From positions 1 through 64,000 of the forward strand of contig JAMXDE010000051.1 in NCBI GenBank assembly GCA_026770025.1: a stretch of DNA of 64,000 nucleotides. The letters are read 5' to 3'. A program made the position numbers and the translations under genes. The notes under the pieces are model-generated. The model did not search any database. It was given only the letters and a program-made list of their open reading frames with translations, and was not told where the DNA came from. This stretch comes from Craspedostauros australis. Its lineage: Eukaryota; Bacillariophyta; Bacillariophyceae; Mastogloiales; Achnanthaceae. Within the stretch, counting starts at the first letter, position 1. Every line of letters starts with the position of its first letter. Positions 61,844-64,000 of this stretch are shown here, piece by piece.

Positions 61844-64000
61844 TCATGTCGGGTTGTCTTGATTTCGATTGAATCGGAGCACGCCGTCGCGCTCGACCAG
61901 ATTCATTCGCTGCGCCGCGGTGGACCAGTACGCTTTGCCGCTGCTGGAAAGGGACTTGTTTTTCCGCAACTCGACCAGCCGTTTCCTCACCGAAGCCGGG
62001 ATGTGCTGGCATTTGGTGGGCATGAGATGAGCCTGCGCCATTTGCTGCGCGGTCTGGTAAATGCCCGATAGCTGTCGATTGCCCGCCGTACGAGCATTCG
62101 GGGCATGTGGCAATGGTGCGCGCCGTTGGGCCATAGCGCGTACCGTGTTCAGTTCCAGCATGGGGAAGAACAAGGGCAGAAAATGTGACATGAGCGAAGC
62201 ATCAAGCAATCAGAAGCACACAGCCGAGATTTGCATGGGAGGACTGCCCGCAGCCTCGAGCAAAGACTGTATTCATACGTGGATACCAACAAAACACACA
62301 CACAAACACATACATACATTCATGCACACAAACAAACACAAGTGCATCGTATTCCCACAGAAGAACGAATCGAATCCATGTTTCCACCTTGCCATGGGCG
62401 TGGATCGCGGATTCGCTTCTCTCTGTTGGAAAGCACACACAGCACCTTGTCAAGCATGTGATACAAAGAACGTCCACTCGCATGCCCCGCTCTCATTTCG
62501 GATTATGCCATGCCATGCCATGCCATGCCATCTAATCGCAGCAAATGCGAGCTCGTGCAACACTTGGTCTTACCTTGCTTGGGAAGTAGACGGCGCCTGA
62601 TTGGCGTTGTTCGATCGAGAGCATGGCGCAGTGCCGGCACTGGATACCGACCTGCCCCAAGATGATCGGTTTGTTGCGACCTTGCCGGATGATGACGGCG
62701 TCTTCCGTGGTTGCCTCGAAGTACTCGATCTGCTGTCTGACGAAGCATTGGTAGTCCGACAAAAAGCTGCGATCTTCGTCGGAAAACAGCAGCGTGCGGT
62801 GCAGTTCGTTGTTTTGCAGATTGTGATTCTGCTGGTGCTGGTGGTGCTGCTGATGGTGCTGCTGATGGTGGTTTTGCTGGTGCTGTTGGATGGTGGCGTT
62901 GCTGTCTATTCCGAGAGCTGGGAGCATCCAAGGCTGTCTCTGAGCCGCCAGAGCAGCTTCTGAGGGTCGATCCTGAGGCTGTCTAGCAAGATCTGTAGGA
63001 TTGTCGTCTTCGTGCAGGAAGGGCATTATGCCACCATCGCCACTGCGACTGCGACTGCCGCTTCCACTACCATCAACGTTCCCAATCTGGGCATCTGGAC
63101 CACCAAGACCAGCGACTCCCAAGCCATCGTGCGTGTCATCGGAACGAGAGTGATCGTTCGGGTTGTTGTGGAATGCATGAGGCAGTGACGCAGCAGACAT
63201 CGCCCCACGTTGTGGAGGTAGGCCGTTGAAGAGGCGGTGAGTACCGGTGGCGTGCGGTTCGGATGATCCGTGCAATGAGGAAAATGCTTGAGGATTGTTC
63301 GCAGCGTGTGGTGTGGCAGGCGAAGTTGCTGTTGTGGGGAAGATCTGATTACCCATGACCGCCAAGGGAGTTGCAGAAGCGGAAGCCGCCCCTGCTGCGA
63401 CTGCCTCGATCGTTGCTGGATGAGACGTTGCGGATTGACCCGATGCGCTGGTGGGATTGGTGAGGCCTGACTGGAGACCCTGCGTAGCCAAGGAGGTCTG
63501 CAACTGGAGATTGAACGTAGCGAGCGCGTTGTGGTCCGGATGGGCGCTGTTTATCGATCCGAGCGAGTTGTTTATCAGCTGCAGAAAGATCTGAGGGTAC
63601 ATGGAGGCCAAGGAGACGAGCACGTTGGGTTGCTGCAGCAGATGAGCGACGGAAACGTTGCTCGGATTGGCGAATGGATTGGCAGGGACAGGTTGAGCTT
63701 GGGTGTTGTTGACAGCTGCAGGATTGTGATTTGAAACAGCGTCCCGCAGCGGTACCGCCGACACGGGGATCCAACGTGAACCTTGCACCGCATCTTGTGG
63801 CTGCTGCTGTTGCTGCGAAGTCTGTGGATGTTGTGTGGACTGTTGCGATTGGTGATGCTGCTGTGACTGCTGCTCTTGTTGTTCATGGAGTGGAGCATGA
63901 GGCTGTGGCTGTCGCTGCTGCTGTTGGTTGCCTGAATCAGAGCCTGCGGTGGCGCCAGGCTGCTCATTTGGACCAACTCCATCGGCAACGCCTCCTTTGG
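61844..64000 (-). CDS. CRHC zinc-finger family protein, 5' end outside the window
   Basis: Exon 64000-62574 (open to the edge, so partial) and exon 62071-61844, joined in phase 0. The long N-terminal region is low-complexity (Gln, His, Asn, Ser, Ala), including a His/Gln tract at 62810-62900. The conserved C-terminal domain spans the intron: 'FLSDYQCFVRQQIEYFEATTED', 'LGQVGIQCRHCAML', 'GAVYFPSK' | 'LSGIYQTAQQMAQAHLMPTKC', then 'HIPASVRKRLVELRKNK' and 'GKAYWSTAAQRMNLVERDGVLRF'. CRHC plus the following H and C make a probable C2HC zinc site. I know this domain from many diatom proteins of unknown function; transcriptional regulation is a guess from the Gln-rich arm. The exon junction restores the expected domain exactly. 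Confidence 0.75.
62072..62573 (-). other. Intron of the CRHC zinc-finger gene
   Basis: 502 bp, donor AAG|GTAAGA and acceptor GACAG|CTA on the coding strand. It is much longer than the other two introns here. It contains ATGCC x5 at 62505-62529 and a CA/ACAT-rich microsatellite around 62290-62340. Confidence 0.75.
62505..62529. repeat. ATGCC pentanucleotide repeat
   Basis: Five perfect tandem units inside the intron of the zinc-finger gene. Confidence 0.85.

Overview
The window looks like nuclear DNA of a diatom, or a close stramenopile relative. The evidence is: mostly intronless genes on both strands, with three short GT-AG introns visible; two Ty1/copia LTR retrotransposons of different families; protein families I associate with diatom genomes (the RGLE-motif family, a CRHC zinc-finger family, GT61 glycosyltransferases, a PGPGW-like membrane protein); and simple Gln/Asn/Ser/His repeats in coding regions. 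The lineage is an inference. No rRNA, tRNA or CRISPR array was recognised.

Layout. 1-10 kb: a RING-finger protein (+), a GT61 glycosyltransferase (-), and a 1522-residue multidomain enzyme (-). The enzyme joins a fatty acyl-AMP ligase, an acyl carrier domain, and a polytopic membrane tail with left-handed beta-helix segments, like the C-terminal part of Pls/PosA-type peptide synthetases. 11.3-19.1 kb: an old Ty1/copia element (-) whose LTRs are strongly diverged. Its gag-pol frame has three stop codons but no frameshift. 20.9-34.9 kb: a small basic membrane protein, a second GT61 enzyme, a protein with a bacterial-type NYN (YacP/Rae1-like) nuclease domain, an RGLE-family protein, a coiled-coil protein of unknown function, and a small glycine-rich membrane protein.

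35.5-44.6 kb: a complete, apparently young Ty1/copia element (-). Its 688-bp LTRs match by eye, the 5-bp target duplication ACCAT is intact, and one frame of 2414 codons is unbroken. It lies between two genes that point away from each other. Oddities are LTR ends AGTT...AACT instead of TG...CA, two membrane-like helices in the Gag part, and a run of small hairpins at about 24-nt pitch in the 5' leader.

45-64 kb: a paralogue of the small basic membrane protein, a PDZ-like/PGPGW-like protein, a second RGLE-family protein, a likely two-gene DNA transposon (putative DNA-binding protein plus DDE transposase, divergently arranged around inverted arrays of a 20-21 bp repeat), a Golgi-type sulfotransferase, and a CRHC zinc-finger gene that runs off the right edge.

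Three gene families (GT61, RGLE, small basic membrane protein) each occur twice here, which suggests local duplication. The two GT61 enzymes and the sulfotransferase are all type II membrane proteins of the secretory pathway and could act on extracellular polysaccharide or glycoprotein, but nothing in the sequence links them directly.
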